DNA from: Aurantimonas aggregata
Lineage (GTDB): Bacteria > Pseudomonadota > Alphaproteobacteria > Rhizobiales > Rhizobiaceae
DNA length: 64,000 bases
Assembly: GCF_010500835.1 (NCBI RefSeq)
Contig: NZ_JAAAMJ010000008.1
Location: 1 to 64,000 of the forward strand
Direction of reading: 5' to 3'
This document shows, piece after piece, positions 49,080 through 58,508 of this stretch; position 1 is the stretch's first letter; every line of letters starts with the position of its first letter. The notes beneath the pieces are model-generated. The model was not told the DNA's origin and ran no database searches. It worked only from the letters and a program-made list of their open reading frames with translations. The position numbers and the translations under genes were made by a program.

Positions 49080-51488
49080 ATGACCAACCGTCCCCGGCGC
49101 TCGAAGCCGAGCAAGACGCGCGGCCAGACGATCGACCTGAAGGCTGAACCAGTGACAGACGGCGACAAGAACAAGCCTGCCAGCGGAACGGCAGACGAAG
49201 CCAAGAGCGCGACGGCTGCGCCGGCTGCCCAGGCCAAGCCGGGCGCGGCGCCGTCCCCTTCGGCATCGTCCAGCACCAAACCCGCCGCAGCTTCCGCTGC
49301 CGCCGGGTTGAGTTCGGCCAGCGGCAAGAGCGGCTCGTCGTCCGCCGTCAAGTACACCTCGACGAAGGCCAGCGACAGCAAGGCCAGCGACAGCAAGGCC
49401 AACGACAGCAAGGGCAGCGGGACCGTGGCGGCGTTCGCCGCCGAGGAGGGCCTCGCCCCCGACGCACCGCATCCGCCGAAATCCGCCGAGGCGGACAAGA
49501 AGCCGGCCGCCGGCGCCGCTGATACAAAGCCAGCCGAGGGCGACGACGCCAAGCCTGCAACGACGGTCGGCGCATCGGGCACCGTCCCCGCCACCGTTCG
49601 CGGCGTCGCGCCCAGCATCGGCGGGACCTCGGCAGTGAGTGCGACGTCGTCTGCCGGATCCTCGGTACCCAAACAGCCGGCCACCCCGACAGGCGCGCCG
49701 GCCGTGGCGGGCACCACGCCGGGCCATGCCGCGGCCTCTGCCGGATCGAGCACGAGTGGCGGAGCCGCTTCCGCCGGCTCCGGCACCGGCGGTGCCAAGC
49801 CTGCCAGTGCAGCGGCTTCCGGTGCCGCCACGAGCGGTGCCAAGTCCGCCAACCTGCCGGCATCGAGCACGAGCGGCGCATCGGCGACCGCCGGTACGAG
49901 CAGTGCCAAGTCAGCTGGCGCGCCGGCTTCGGGCCCTTCCACGCCTGCTTCGTCCAGCGCAGCTTCGCCCGCTAGCGCCGCCAAGTCCGGCGCATCCTCG
50001 GCGACGCCGTCCGCCAGCGCTTCGGGATCGTCGGCCAGCGCATCTGGCAGCGCCGGCTCGGCGCGGCCGTCGGGTTCGTCTTCCCCGGTCGGTGCTGCGA
50101 GGGATGCGGGAACCTCTGGCGCGGCTCCGACCAGCACGACGTCTCCAAAATCAGCGACGACGGACGCAGGCGCAGGGGCGCCCGCCACCGTCGGCTCGGC
50201 CTCCGGCGGCTCGGCATCGTCCGGTGCCTCTCGCCCGGCGGCGACGCCCACTCCGGCCCGTGCCGCCGATCCGGCCAAGACCGGCGGCGGCTTCGGCACG
50301 GCGCTCGCGGCAGGCATTGTCGGCGCGCTCATCGCCCTTGGCGGCGGCGCGGCGCTGCAGGCAGCGGGCGTGCTGCCGTCCCTCGGCGAGGCCGAACAGG
50401 GTGAGCAGGTCGCTTCCGTCACGCCAGAACAGTTCGAGGCGCTGAACGGCGAAGTGACGACGCTGCGCCAGCAGATGGACGGCGCCGACGCGGCGCCCGC
50501 CGTCGAGGGCCTGGCCACGACCGAACAGTTCACCGCGCTGGGCCAGCGGCTCGACGGGCTCGAGCAGTCCACCACAGCTGGTTCGCAGCAGGCCAGCGAG
50601 GCTGCCGCCGCCGCGCAGCAGGCTGCGGACGGCGCCGGCGAGACTGCCACCGCGGCGCAGGAAACGGCCACCGCGGCGCAGGAAGCCGCCAGCAGCGCAC
50701 AGCAGGCAGCCGACGCCGCACAAGAGACCGCGACGGCCGCGCAGGAAACTGCCAACACGGCCAATTCGGCGTCCACTGCCGCCCAGGAAACGGCGACCCA
50801 GGCCCGCGACACCGCCGCGGCCGCGCAGGAAGCCGCCGAGCAGGCCGGTGCCCGCATCGACGGCGCGCTCGCCGGCTTCGACGATCGGCTGGCGGCCATG
50901 GAACAACGCAACCGCCGGGCCGACTCCGCACTGGCCGCGGCGAATCTGAAATCCGCCATCGATCGTGGCGGCCCGTTCATGGGCGAGCTCGAAACCTATG
51001 CGCAGTCGACGGAAGCCGGCGGCTCGACGGATGCGCTGCGCGAATTCGCCGCCGACGGTGTCCCTTCGGTCGCGGCGCTGACGGCCGCGTGGCCCACCGT
51101 CGAGGGTCGGATCGCGGACGCGCTGCGTCCCGCCGAGCCGGATGCGCCGGTCGGCGAGCAGCTGCTGACCGGCCTGCGCTCGCTGGTCCAGGTGCGCCCT
51201 GCCGGGCCCGCGCCCGCCAGCGAGCCGGGACCGGCGGCGGCGCTGTCGCGGCTCGACGCGGCGATCACCAACGGCGATCTCGCTGCCTGGCAGACGGAGT
51301 GGGAGGCATTGCCGCAGCCGGCGAAGGACGCCAGCGCGGATTTCGCCGAAGATGTCGCGGCCCGGGTTGCCGCCGACCGCATCGTGTCGGAAACGCTGGC
51401 TGCGGCGCCTGCCGCTGCGGCCGGCGAAGGCGAGGGCGAGGCCACGCCGGCGGCGGAAGAGCCCGCCGCCACGGAAAATCAGGGCTAA
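49080..51488 (+). CDS. alphaproteobacterial mitofilin (Mic60)-like protein
   Basis: The 802-residue protein belongs to COG4223, the bacterial relatives of mitochondrial Mic60 encoded beside hemY in alphaproteobacteria. Residues about 15-400 are low complexity, rich in Ala, Ser, Thr, Gly and Pro, with short KASDS-type repeats. One membrane helix (about 405-425, GFGTALAAGIVGALIALGGG) is followed by a coiled-coil region (about 450-620, repeated AAQETATAAQ) and a C-terminal domain (to about 770). Homologues bend membranes and form contact sites; the unusually long disordered segment here is a noteworthy feature. It sits between hemD and hemY as expected. Confidence 0.85.
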   Translation: MTNRPRRSKPSKTRGQTIDLKAEPVTDGDKNKPASGTADEAKSATAAPAAQAKPGAAPSPSASSSTKPAAASAAAGLSSASGKSGSSSAVKYTSTKASDSKASDSKANDSKGSGTVAAFAAEEGLAPDAPHPPKSAEADKKPAAGAADTKPAEGDDAKPATTVGASGTVPATVRGVAPSIGGTSAVSATSSAGSSVPKQPATPTGAPAVAGTTPGHAAASAGSSTSGGAASAGSGTGGAKPASAAASGAATSGAKSANLPASSTSGASATAGTSSAKSAGAPASGPSTPASSSAASPASAAKSGASSATPSASASGSSASASGSAGSARPSGSSSPVGAARDAGTSGAAPTSTTSPKSATTDAGAGAPATVGSASGGSASSGASRPAATPTPARAADPAKTGGGFGTALAAGIVGALIALGGGAALQAAGVLPSLGEAEQGEQVASVTPEQFEALNGEVTTLRQQMDGADAAPAVEGLATTEQFTALGQRLDGLEQSTTAGSQQASEAAAAAQQAADGAGETATAAQETATAAQEAASSAQQAADAAQETATAAQETANTANSASTAAQETATQARDTAAAAQEAAEQAGARIDGALAGFDDRLAAMEQRNRRADSALAAANLKSAIDRGGPFMGELETYAQSTEAGGSTDALREFAADGVPSVAALTAAWPTVEGRIADALRPAEPDAPVGEQLLTGLRSLVQVRPAGPAPASEPGPAAALSRLDAAITNGDLAAWQTEWEALPQPAKDASADFAEDVAARVAADRIVSETLAAAPAAAAGEGEGEATPAAEEPAATENQG
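49365..49409 (+). repeat. 15-bp tandem repeat within the mitofilin-like gene
   Basis: AAGGCCAGCGACAGC occurs twice in a row (49365-49394), followed by a one-base variant AAGGCCAACGACAGC (49395-49409). In frame it encodes KASDS, KASDS, KANDS. It is a likely site of length variation between strains. Confidence 0.85.
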
Positions 51489-51497
51489 GGAACGGAC

Positions 51498-53102
51498 ATG
51501 CTGCGAATCCTCGCCTTCCTTCTCGTCGTTCTCGCCGCCGGCATGGGGTTTGCCTGGCTGGCCGACAATCCCGGCCAGGTCAGCTTCGTTTGGCAGGGCC
51601 AGCAGGCCGACATGAGCCTGATGGTCTTCATCATCGCGCTCGGGCTGCTGCTTGCCGCGGTGCTTCTGCTCGTCTGGCTGGTCAGCGCGTTCTTCAAGAC
51701 GCCCGGTGCGATTGGCCACTGGTGGAACACCCGGCGCCGCGACCGCGGCTACGAGGCGCTGTCGACCGGCATCATCGCGGCCGGCGCCGGCGATGCGGTG
51801 CTGGCGCGGCGGATGACCAAGCGCAGCAACAAGTTGCTCGACGTCCAGAAGGAGCCGCTGATCCGCTTCCTCGACGCCCAGACGGCGATGATCGAGGGCG
51901 ATCACGCGCGCGCCCGCTCGACCTTCGAGCACATGGAGCGAGACCCGGAAACGCGCCTGCTGGCGCTGCGCGGCCTGTTCCTCGAAGCCGAACGCGTCGG
52001 CGACGAGGGTGCGGCGCGCCATTATGCCGAGCGGGCGGTGCGCATCGCGCCGCATGTGCCCTGGGCCGGCGGCGCCGTGCTGGAATCGAAGTCGCTGGCC
52101 GGCGACTGGAACGGCGCGCTGGAAATCCTCGAGGCGCAGAAGAATACACGGCTGATCGACCGCGACGAGTCCAAGCGGCTGCGCGCCGTGCTGCTGACCG
52201 CCAAGGCGATGGGCGCGGCCGAAGGTGATCCGGAAACCGCCCGCACGGCCGGCGTCGAGGCGCACAAGCTGGCGCCGGATCTGGTGCCGGCCGGCCTCGT
52301 CGCCGCGCAGGCGCTGTTCAGGCTGGGCGACCTTCGCCGCGGCTCGAAGATTCTCGAGACCAGCTGGACCAGCAATCCGCATCCGGAAATCGCCGAGGCG
52401 TATGTGCACGCCCGCCCGGGCGACTCGCCCGCCGACAGGCTGAAGCGCGCGCAGAAGCTGCACGGGCTTCGCGCGGGTCATGTCGAGGCAGAGACCTGCC
52501 TGGCGCGGGCAGCGCTCGATGCCGGCGACCTCAGGCTGGCGCGTTCATCCGCGCTGGCCGCGGTTGAAGCGGAGCCGCGCGAGAGCGTCTACCTGCTCCT
52601 GGCGGATATCGAGGAGGAAGACACCGGCGAAATCGGCCGGGTGCGGGAATGGCTCGCCCGCGCGATCCGCGCGCCGCGCGATCCGGCATGGACCGCCGAC
52701 GGCCTCGTTGCCGAGCATTGGGCGCCGATCTCGCCGGTGACCGGCCGGCTCGACGCCTTCCAGTGGAAGGTGCCGGTCGAGCGTATCGCCGCTGACGACG
52801 GTCCGATGATCGAGGCGCAGGCCGGCGATCGTGCGAAGACGATCGAGGCGGGGCACGAGCCGCCCGTTACCCCGGTGACGCCGCCGGTGATGCCCGTCCC
52901 CGCCAGCACCGTGGCGGCCGAAAACCCCGCATCCGAGCCGGCGCCGGCGAAGCCGGAAGCCGGTGCTTCGACCGAGCCGTCGTCGAACGGTTCCGGCAAG
53001 CACATGCCTGCCGCCAATACGGGAACGGTCGAGCCCGCCAGCGGGCAGAAGAAGCCAGACGCCCTCACCGAAGAAGAACGCAAGGAAGCCCGCTTCGCAT
53101 GA
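51498..53102 (+). CDS. hemY: HemY N-terminal domain protein
   Basis: The 534-residue protein has two N-terminal membrane helices (about 1-22 and 40-62) followed by a tetratricopeptide-like region (about 90-400, RLLALRGLFLEAERVGDEGAARHYAERAV), the HemY family of proteobacterial haem operons. E. coli HemY is a membrane protein of uncertain role and is not the Bacillus protoporphyrinogen oxidase of that name. The proline-rich tail (about 450-520) is unusual. It lies 9 bases after the mitofilin gene, so hemC-hemD-Mic60-hemY is one unit. Confidence 0.9.
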   Translation: MLRILAFLLVVLAAGMGFAWLADNPGQVSFVWQGQQADMSLMVFIIALGLLLAAVLLLVWLVSAFFKTPGAIGHWWNTRRRDRGYEALSTGIIAAGAGDAVLARRMTKRSNKLLDVQKEPLIRFLDAQTAMIEGDHARARSTFEHMERDPETRLLALRGLFLEAERVGDEGAARHYAERAVRIAPHVPWAGGAVLESKSLAGDWNGALEILEAQKNTRLIDRDESKRLRAVLLTAKAMGAAEGDPETARTAGVEAHKLAPDLVPAGLVAAQALFRLGDLRRGSKILETSWTSNPHPEIAEAYVHARPGDSPADRLKRAQKLHGLRAGHVEAETCLARAALDAGDLRLARSSALAAVEAEPRESVYLLLADIEEEDTGEIGRVREWLARAIRAPRDPAWTADGLVAEHWAPISPVTGRLDAFQWKVPVERIAADDGPMIEAQAGDRAKTIEAGHEPPVTPVTPPVMPVPASTVAAENPASEPAPAKPEAGASTEPSSNGSGKHMPAANTGTVEPASGQKKPDALTEEERKEARFA

Positions 53103-53226
53103 CGGCGCAGCGTGCTGTCCGCCCGACCACGCCGGATTGTCCGTCGCCGCTCCGCGCGGCAGCCGGCTTGCGGGCAGCGCCCGTCATGCTCACATGCGGC
53201 GCCCACGGCCGGCGGGCCAGCGAGGA

Positions 53227-53697
53227 ATGATGTTCGACAGCTTTCGGGAATTCATCCGGTCGATCGGGACCGACGACACGTCAAGCGACGATCGCGGCGC
53301 CGATGACGTGCGGGTCTCCGCGGCGGCGCTGCTCTATCATGTCATCGATGCCGACGGGATCGTGACGGATGGCGAGCGGGAGCGCCTGCATGCCGTGCTG
53401 GCCGAGGAATTCGGCCTGTCGTCGGGCGAGACGAAGCGGATCGTCGCGGCCGGCGAGGCGGCCGATGCCGAGGCCGTGGATCTCTACCGATTCACCTCGG
53501 TGCTGAAGGCAGAGCTCGACGAGGACCGGCGCGTGCGGTTCATCGAGCTTCTGTGGGAAGTGACGTATGTCGACGGGTCGGTTCACGAGTTGGAGGACAA
53601 CGTGATCTGGCGGATCGCCGAGCTTCTTGGCGTCTCCACCAGGGACCGGATGTTGATGAAACGGGAGGCAGCGAACCGGAGCGGGAATCCCGACTGA
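53227..53697 (+). CDS. TerB-like (tellurite resistance B domain) protein
   Basis: The 156-residue protein carries the TerB pattern: SAAALLYHVIDADGIVTDGERERLHAVLAEEFGLS (about 31-65) and LLWEVTYVDGSVHELEDNVIWRIAELLGVS (about 107-137), two acidic helix-loop segments with possible metal-binding Asp residues. These proteins are widespread and not specific to tellurite. It follows hemY by about 125 bases, as in other alphaproteobacteria. Confidence 0.85.
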   Translation: MMFDSFREFIRSIGTDDTSSDDRGADDVRVSAAALLYHVIDADGIVTDGERERLHAVLAEEFGLSSGETKRIVAAGEAADAEAVDLYRFTSVLKAELDEDRRVRFIELLWEVTYVDGSVHELEDNVIWRIAELLGVSTRDRMLMKREAANRSGNPD

Positions 53698-53701
53698 CGC
53701 C

Positions 53702-54487
53702 ATGGCCTTTCAGGATACGGACAACAGCGCGCCCAATGCCGTCGAGACGAGCACGGCCAAACACAATTACCGCCTCGACGGCGCGGACCCGCGACCGATC
53801 CTCGTCGTGCTGCACCAAGAGACGTCGACCCCCGGCCGCGTCGGCCAGGTGCTCGAGCAGCATGGCGTCCGGCTGGACATCAGGCGGCCGGTGATGGGCG
53901 ACACGCTGCCCGACACGCTCGAGGCGCATCGCGGCGCTATCGTCTTCGGCGGCCCGCCCAGCGCCAACGACACCGATGCGCATCTGGTCCGCGAAGTCGA
54001 GTGGATGGACGTGCCGCTGCGCGAGGAGACCCCGTTTCTCGGTATCTGCCTCGGGGCCCAGATGCTCGCCAAGCATCTTGGGGCGAATGTCGGGCCGCAC
54101 CCGGAGGGCCTGGCCGAAGTCGGCTACTATCCGCTGCGCCCGACCACGGAGGGCCGGCTCTTGATGCCGCACTGGCCGGACATGGTCTATCAATGGCACC
54201 GCGAGGGGTTCGAGCTGCCGCGTGGCGCGCATCGGCTTGCCGAAGGCGACTGGTATCCGAACCAGGCCTTCAGCTACGGCAAGGCCGCCTACGGCGTGCA
54301 GTTCCACGCCGAGCTGACGCTGGCGATGATGCATCGCTGGACGACGCGCGGCCACGAGCGGCTCAACCTCGCCGGGGCACAGGGCCGGCGCCAGCATTTC
54401 GACGGCCGAGCGGTTTACGACGCGCCTGTGCGCCGCTGGCTGGAAGAGTTCCTGGCGCGGGTCTTCGGTCAGCCGAAGAACTCGTAG
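53702..54487 (+). CDS. class I glutamine amidotransferase
   Basis: The 261-residue protein has the GATase triad: FLGICLGAQMLAKHLGA (nucleophile Cys near 117) and GVQFHAEL (His near 200, with Glu). The IVFGGPPSANDTD segment is near 80. It resembles stand-alone GMP synthase-like amidotransferases, but its synthase partner is not adjacent. It begins 4 bases after the TerB stop and may share its transcript. Confidence 0.9.
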   Translation: MAFQDTDNSAPNAVETSTAKHNYRLDGADPRPILVVLHQETSTPGRVGQVLEQHGVRLDIRRPVMGDTLPDTLEAHRGAIVFGGPPSANDTDAHLVREVEWMDVPLREETPFLGICLGAQMLAKHLGANVGPHPEGLAEVGYYPLRPTTEGRLLMPHWPDMVYQWHREGFELPRGAHRLAEGDWYPNQAFSYGKAAYGVQFHAELTLAMMHRWTTRGHERLNLAGAQGRRQHFDGRAVYDAPVRRWLEEFLARVFGQPKNS

Positions 54488-54588
54488 ACGCCGCCGTCGC
54501 GAATAGTCGATCCACCAGCTCTCTTGAACTGCTGCCCGTCGAGCGTGTATCGGCTTCTGCCCGAATATCGGCAGGCAGGAGCCATACG

Positions 54589-55287
54589 ATGCGCCGGCTG
54601 ACCACGATCGGCTTCGATGCCGACGACACGCTCTGGGAGAACGAGCAGTTCTTCCAGCTGACCGAAGCGCGGTTCCGGGAGATCCTTTCGCCGCATGCCG
54701 ATGGCGCGCATGTGTCGGAGCGGCTGCTGGCCGCGGAACGGCGCAACCTTGCCCATTACGGATTCGGCATCAAGGGCTTCGTCCTGTCGATGATCGAGAC
54801 GGCGCTCGACATCACCGCCGACAGAGCCGGACCGGAGACCATACGGCAGATCCTCGATGCCGGACGGGAGATGATGGCGCATCCGGTGGAGACCCTGCCG
54901 GACGCCGAAGCGACGCTGGCGGGGCTCGTCGGACGCTACCGGGTCGTCCTCATCACCAAGGGCGACCTCTTCGACCAAGAGCGCAAGCTCGCGGCCTCCG
55001 GGCTCGGCGGGTATTTCGACGCGGTGGAGATCGTCAGCGACAAGAATGCCGCGACCTACCAGCGGGTCTTCGACCGGCATGGCGACGGGCCGGACCGGGC
55101 GATGATGATCGGCAATTCGCTGAAGTCGGACGTGCTGCCGGCGATCGCCGCCGGCAGCGTCGGTGTGCATGTTCCGCACACGCTGACCTGGGTGGTCGAG
55201 CACGCCGAGGCGCCGGTCGGCGAGACGCTGTTCCGGCAGGTCGAGCGGCTGGGCGCCATCCCGTCGCTGCTCGCCGAGTTCGACTGA
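54589..55287 (+). CDS. HAD-superfamily hydrolase
   Basis: The 232-residue HAD phosphatase has motif I TIGFDADDTLWENE (Asp10/Asp12), motif II VVLITKGDL near 123 and motif IV MMIGNSLKSDVLPAIAAG near 165. The cap domain lies between I and II. This corresponds to YjjG/Gph-type small-molecule phosphatases. Substrate unknown. It stands about 100 bases after the amidotransferase. Confidence 0.9.
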   Translation: MRRLTTIGFDADDTLWENEQFFQLTEARFREILSPHADGAHVSERLLAAERRNLAHYGFGIKGFVLSMIETALDITADRAGPETIRQILDAGREMMAHPVETLPDAEATLAGLVGRYRVVLITKGDLFDQERKLAASGLGGYFDAVEIVSDKNAATYQRVFDRHGDGPDRAMMIGNSLKSDVLPAIAAGSVGVHVPHTLTWVVEHAEAPVGETLFRQVERLGAIPSLLAEFD

Positions 55288-55319
55288 TCGCGCCCGAGCC
55301 TAGAGCGGGACGGACGCCG

Positions 55320-56528
55320 CTATTCGGCGGCCTCGCGGCTCTCGGCGCCAGCAGCGTGGCGTTCGCGGTAATAGGCCTGCGCCGCCGCGACGCCCGAGCC
55401 GAGTTCGATGCGGGCACCGGCATCGGCCAGCGCCATCTCGGCCGAGGCGAGGGCGGCAAGGCACATCACCTCGTTGAGATCGCCCAGATGGCCGATACGG
55501 AACACCTTGCCGGAGAGCCGGGCAAGACCCGAACCGAAGGAGGTGTTGTAGCGCTCATAGGCGATCTTCAGCACCGCGTTGGCATCGACGCCCTCCGGCA
55601 CGCGGATCGCCGTGACCGTATCGGAGTGCCATTGCGGCGCGACGGCCTGCAGCTTGAGGCCCATGCCCGCGACGCCGCGGCGCACGCCTTCGGCCAGCCG
55701 GTGGTGGCGGGCGAAGACGTTCTCCAGCCCCTCCTCGAAGAGCATGTCGAGCGCCGTGCGCAGGCCGTGGAAGAACTGCGTCGGCGGCGTGTAGGGAAAA
55801 TAGCCGTTGTCGTTGTTGGTGATCATGTCGGCGAAGGAGAAATAGCAGCGGTCCATCTTCGGCCGGTTGTCGCGGCTGGCCGCCAGCGCCTTCTCGGAGA
55901 CCGACAGGAACGACAGGCCGGCCGGCAGCATGAAGCCCTTCTGCGAGCCGGCAACGGCCAGATCGACGCCCCATTCGTCCTGGCGGAAATCGATCGAGGC
56001 GATGGAGGAGACGCCGTCGACGAAGATCATCGCCGGATGCGAATGCGCGTCGAGCAGCTTGCGCACGCCTGCGACGTCCGAGGTGACGCCGGTGGCGGTC
56101 TCGTTGTGGGTGACGAAGACGGCGCGGATCTCGTGGTCGCGGTCGGCGGCGATGGCCTTCTCGTAATCATCGAGCGGCACGCCGGCGCCCCATTCGACGT
56201 CGATGATCGTCGCGTCCAGCCCCAGGCGCACGGCCATGTCGCACCACAGATGCGAGAACTGGCCGAAGCGCGACATCAGCACCTTGTCGCCGCGCGCCAG
56301 CGTGTTCTGGATGGCGGCTTCCCAGGCGCCCGTGCCCGAGGATGGGTACATGAAGACGCGGCCCTTCTCGTTGCGAAAGGCGGTCTTGAGGTCCCTGAAC
56401 AGCGGCAGCGTCAGCGACGGGAAGTCCGGCGCGCGCTGGTCCTCCATCGGCACGTTCATTGCCCGGCGCACCCGGTCGGGAACGTTGGTCGGACCTGGAA
56501 TGAACAGATGTCGTGTTCCGTGCGGCAT
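55320..56528 (-). CDS. serine- or aspartate-glyoxylate aminotransferase
   Basis: The 402-residue class V PLP enzyme transfers an amino group to glyoxylate. The PLP Lys is in VAGSQKGFMLPAG near 201; MYPSSGTGAWEAAIQNTLARG near 60, NETATGVTSD near 143 and FVDGVSSIASIDFR near 168 complete the site. The sequence pattern is that of methylotroph SgaA and the BhcA enzyme of the beta-hydroxyaspartate cycle; bhcB-D are not adjacent, so SgaA-like activity is the safer call. It is preceded by an AT-rich divergent regulatory region with an inverted repeat. Confidence 0.88.
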   Translation of the reverse strand: MPHGTRHLFIPGPTNVPDRVRRAMNVPMEDQRAPDFPSLTLPLFRDLKTAFRNEKGRVFMYPSSGTGAWEAAIQNTLARGDKVLMSRFGQFSHLWCDMAVRLGLDATIIDVEWGAGVPLDDYEKAIAADRDHEIRAVFVTHNETATGVTSDVAGVRKLLDAHSHPAMIFVDGVSSIASIDFRQDEWGVDLAVAGSQKGFMLPAGLSFLSVSEKALAASRDNRPKMDRCYFSFADMITNNDNGYFPYTPPTQFFHGLRTALDMLFEEGLENVFARHHRLAEGVRRGVAGMGLKLQAVAPQWHSDTVTAIRVPEGVDANAVLKIAYERYNTSFGSGLARLSGKVFRIGHLGDLNEVMCLAALASAEMALADAGARIELGSGVAAAQAYYRERHAAGAESREAAE

Positions 56529-56637
56529 GGAAAACCTCCCCGTTATGGCCCATCGGCCTTTGAGTCAGAGGTGCCCGCACTGACCGTTTTCCGGGTTTTG
56601 TAACCGGCGCGGCGCCTTAGGTAAAATCGTAATTTCT

Positions 56638-56667
56638 GCGACGGCAATAAATTTTTCTTATTGTCGC
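56638..56667. promoter_or_regulatory. imperfect inverted repeat in the divergent aminotransferase/GNAT region
   Basis: GCGAC-GGC-AATAA (56638-56650) and TTATT-GTCGC (56658-56667) form an inverted repeat with a 3-base insertion and a 7-base T-rich loop. It lies in an AT-rich patch about 110 bases upstream of the aminotransferase start and 155 bases before the GNAT start. The layout suits an operator for a regulator of the glyoxylate gene, which is inference. Confidence 0.45.
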
Positions 56668-56822
56668 TATTGTCCCGGATGGCACCCACCAGAGCGAAAT
56701 CCGGGGAGAACTCCGCCTCCGAGTCTCCCGTCCGTCACGCGATCTTGATTGTCCGGGCGATAGCCCGTTCAGTTTTTCTCGCAGAGAGTGGAGCGGAACA
56801 GGCGGAATATGGTTAACGATCG

Positions 56823-57329
56823 ATGACCACCGTTGTTGCCGAGATCCGGTTCGCCGAAAGTCGTGACGCTGCAGCTCTCGCCGCAGTGCACGAGGCTGCC
56901 TGGAGCGGCGCCTATCGCGGCATCATCCCGCATCGCTGCCTGAACCAGATGATCGGTCGCCGGCATGCCTGCTGGTGGTCCCGTGCCGTGCGCAACGGCG
57001 CCGGGATCCTGGTCGTCGATTTCGGCGGCGAGACGGTCGGCTACGCAACGATCGGCCGAAACCGTACCAGTGCGCTCAGGGCCGAGGGCGAGATCTACGA
57101 GATCTACCTGAAACCGGAATATCAGGGCCTGGGTTTCGGCAGCCGGCTGTTTGCTTCCGCCCGTAGCCTGCTTGCCGATCGTGGCTTCAGCGGTCTCGTC
57201 GTCTGGGCGCTGGCGGAGAACGACACGGCGGTGAGTTTCTACCGCAGTCTCGGCGGCTCGGACATTGCCGAAGGCGGCGAAAGCTTCGACGGACGCCATC
57301 TCGCCAAGATCGCCTTCTCCTGGAACTGA
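56823..57329 (+). CDS. GNAT N-acetyltransferase
   Basis: The 168-residue acetyltransferase has the GNAT core: IRFAESRDAAALAAVHEAAWSGAYRG at the N-terminus, EIYEIYLKPEYQGLGFGSRLFASA (acetyl-CoA loop QGLGFG near 100) and WALAENDTAVSFYRSLGG near the end. Substrate is unknown. It is divergent from the aminotransferase and about 100 bases before ppa. Confidence 0.88.
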   Translation: MTTVVAEIRFAESRDAAALAAVHEAAWSGAYRGIIPHRCLNQMIGRRHACWWSRAVRNGAGILVVDFGGETVGYATIGRNRTSALRAEGEIYEIYLKPEYQGLGFGSRLFASARSLLADRGFSGLVVWALAENDTAVSFYRSLGGSDIAEGGESFDGRHLAKIAFSWN

Positions 57330-57430
57330 CGGTGCGCGCCTCGGCGCGGCCAGCCGCGCATATTGCGCCGCAAAGCGCCAGCCGGTAAGCAGCCGCACGG
57401 CTCATCCTCACACCGAAAGAAGAACAGATC

Positions 57431-57967
57431 ATGCGCATCGACGCGATCGCCCGCGGCGACAATCCGCCCGAGGACATCAACGTCATCATCGAGGTGCCGC
57501 TGGGCGGCCATCCGATCAAGTACGAGATGGACAAGGAAGCCGGCTGCCTCGTCGTCGACCGGTTCCTCTATACGCCGATGACCTATCCTGGAAATTACGG
57601 CTTCGTGCCACACACGCTGTCGGATGATGGCGACCCGATCGACGTCCTGATCTGCAACACGCGACCGCTGTTTCCCGGCTGCGTCATCAACTGCAAGCCG
57701 ATCGGCGTCCTCGTCATGGAGGACAACAGCGGCCAGGACGAGAAGATCATCGCCGTGCCGTCGCCGCACATCACGCGGCGCTTCGAGAACGTTTCCGAAT
57801 ATCGCGACCTGCCGGAGATCACGCTGCTGCAGGTCGCCCACTTCTTCGAGCACTACAAGGATCTGGAGCCCGGCAAGTGGGTGAAGATCGGCGACTGGGG
57901 CGATTCCGCCATGGCCAAGCGCCTCATCGGCGAGGCCGTTGAGCGTTTCGACGCCCAGAAGGCCTGA
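57431..57967 (+). CDS. ppa: inorganic pyrophosphatase
   Basis: The 178-residue family I enzyme hydrolyses diphosphate to phosphate. It has [23 protein letters not shown] at 16-38, [23 protein letters not shown] near 58-80 with the metal-binding Asp residues and [15 protein letters not shown] near 97. Length and active site are complete. A strong terminator follows. Confidence 0.96.
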   Translation: MRIDAIARGDNPPEDINVIIEVPLGGHPIKYEMDKEAGCLVVDRFLYTPMTYPGNYGFVPHTLSDDGDPIDVLICNTRPLFPGCVINCKPIGVLVMEDNSGQDEKIIAVPSPHITRRFENVSEYRDLPEITLLQVAHFFEHYKDLEPGKWVKIGDWGDSAMAKRLIGEAVERFDAQKA

Positions 57968-57992
57968 TAGCCTTCAAGAATACCTATCGATG

Positions 57993-58027
57993 GAAGGGGC
58001 GCGGCGAGCGATCGTCGCGCCCTTTTT
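57993..58027 (+). terminator. intrinsic terminator after ppa
   Basis: GGGCGCGGCGA and TCGTCGCGCCC pair (one G-T) around GCGA, followed by TTTTT. Confidence 0.9.
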
Positions 58028-58202
58028 CGTTTCGGCGGCGCTGAATCGGGTGTGACGGACGCCAATGCCTAACGAAGGGTAAAGGAAATATGATCGTGCC
58101 ATGCGCAGATTGCACAACAGGAGTGCAGTAAAATGCACTGCTAATAGGCAGCTGGGTATCTTATCTCACGATCATCAGATTCACTTAACCGGACCAACTC
58201 CC

Positions 58203-58352
58203 ATGCTTCGCCAGTTCGCCACCCGCTTCAAATCCTTCCGCAGCCATCGCGCCGACATCCGCCAGCTCGAGCAGATGAACGACCGCGAACTCGCGGACAT
58301 CGGCATCGACCGCGGCGACATCGCCTCCGTCGTTCGTTTCGGCCGCCGCTAA
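58203..58352 (+). CDS. DUF1127 small arginine-rich protein
   Basis: The 49-residue protein is almost entirely the DUF1127 motif: ATRFKSFRSHRADIRQLEQMNDRELADIGIDRGDIASVVRFGRR. Proteins this short are a well-known alphaproteobacterial group; some are reported to affect RNA turnover or phosphate metabolism. An AT-rich upstream region and a terminator just after it make it a stand-alone transcript. A second, diverged DUF1127 protein is in the accessory cargo at 6279-6485. Confidence 0.88.
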   Translation: MLRQFATRFKSFRSHRADIRQLEQMNDRELADIGIDRGDIASVVRFGRR

Positions 58353-58400
58353 GGCGCCACGCGACCCGCACCCGCGGTTCGCATCGATACGCCAGACATC

Positions 58401-58433
58401 AGCCGCGCGACCTTACGGGTCGGGCGGCTTTTT
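58401..58433 (+). terminator. intrinsic terminator after the DUF1127 gene
   Basis: GCCGCGCGACC and GGGTCGGGCGGC pair imperfectly around TTAC, followed by TTTTT. Placement directly after the small gene supports it. Confidence 0.8.
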
Positions 58434-58508
58434 CGTGCCGCGGACCGGGAAACTCGCGACCGTTTCGGCGCAGCATGAAATGTCGGATGGTCGATCGGGC
58501 TTCGAGAG

